Positions 5,151-5,161 of a stretch of DNA of 5,161 nt are shown piece by piece. Numbering within the stretch: the stretch's first letter is position 1; every line of letters begins with the position of its first letter. The notes beneath the pieces are model-generated. The model was not told the origin of the DNA and ran no database searches. It saw only the letters and a program-made list of their open reading frames with translations. Source of the stretch: an uncultured Oscillospiraceae bacterium (GTDB lineage Bacteria; Bacillota; Clostridia; Oscillospirales; Oscillospiraceae); the NCBI GenBank assembly GCA_934661715.1, contig CAKUJL010000120.1, forward strand, positions 1-5,161. Reading direction: 5' to 3'. The position numbers and the translations under genes are program-made.

Positions 5151-5161
5151 ACAACTACCCG

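Noticed and set aside
1..5161. CRISPR array, phage genes or defence system
   Set aside because: No regularly spaced repeats, integrase, capsid or defence domains are visible; every long frame is accounted for by housekeeping or sporulation-type genes.

Overview
The window looks like chromosomal DNA of a GC-rich, low-abundance-of-AT-codon member of the Clostridia, most likely an Oscillospiraceae/Ruminococcaceae relative. The reasons are a sporulation-type site-2 protease followed directly by the TIGR03960 radical SAM gene and its DUF2344 partner (a clostridial gene order), AGGAGG-type ribosome binding sites, a rho-independent terminator, and strong third-position GC. This assignment is inferred from gene content and not from a database match.

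Layout. Positions 1-23 hold the first 23 nt of a tRNA gene, probably tRNA-Pro, on the minus strand. It has a near-perfect sigma-A promoter (TTGACA-N17-TATAAT read on the minus strand, 63 to 35). Diverging from it on the plus strand is a two-gene unit: a small single-pass membrane protein that resembles the N-terminal part of SpoIVFA, and an M50 intramembrane metalloprotease of the SpoIVFB type. The M50 gene overlaps its upstream neighbour. A 161-bp imperfect palindrome (975-1135), probably a MITE, separates this unit from the next. The second unit is a tightly packed three-gene run: the TIGR03960 B12-binding-like radical SAM protein, the TIGR03936/DUF2344 protein (8-bp overlap), and a 447-residue double-domain ThyX-type thymidylate synthase (10-bp gap). 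A terminator at about 5012-5047 closes it. The last 110 bases carry two candidate promoters reading out of the window, one extended -10 type and one ECF-like, but no gene start.

How the genes relate. The SpoIVFA/SpoIVFB pair would act in membrane proteolysis of pro-sigma-K-like substrates during sporulation. The radical SAM/DUF2344 pair is a conserved unit of unknown substrate that in many clostridia precedes a ribonuclease E/G gene and rplU-rpmA; here the next gene is instead a thymidylate synthase.

The most notable item is the ThyX-like protein. It consists of two ThyX domains in tandem whose active-site residues have decayed in a complementary way: the first half keeps the His/Glu-His, Ser, Arg and Asn-Ala-Arg positions but has lost the Arg-His of the RHR motif, and the second half keeps RHR and the Arg before the AQWE motif but has lost the others. 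This suggests one composite active site built across the two halves.
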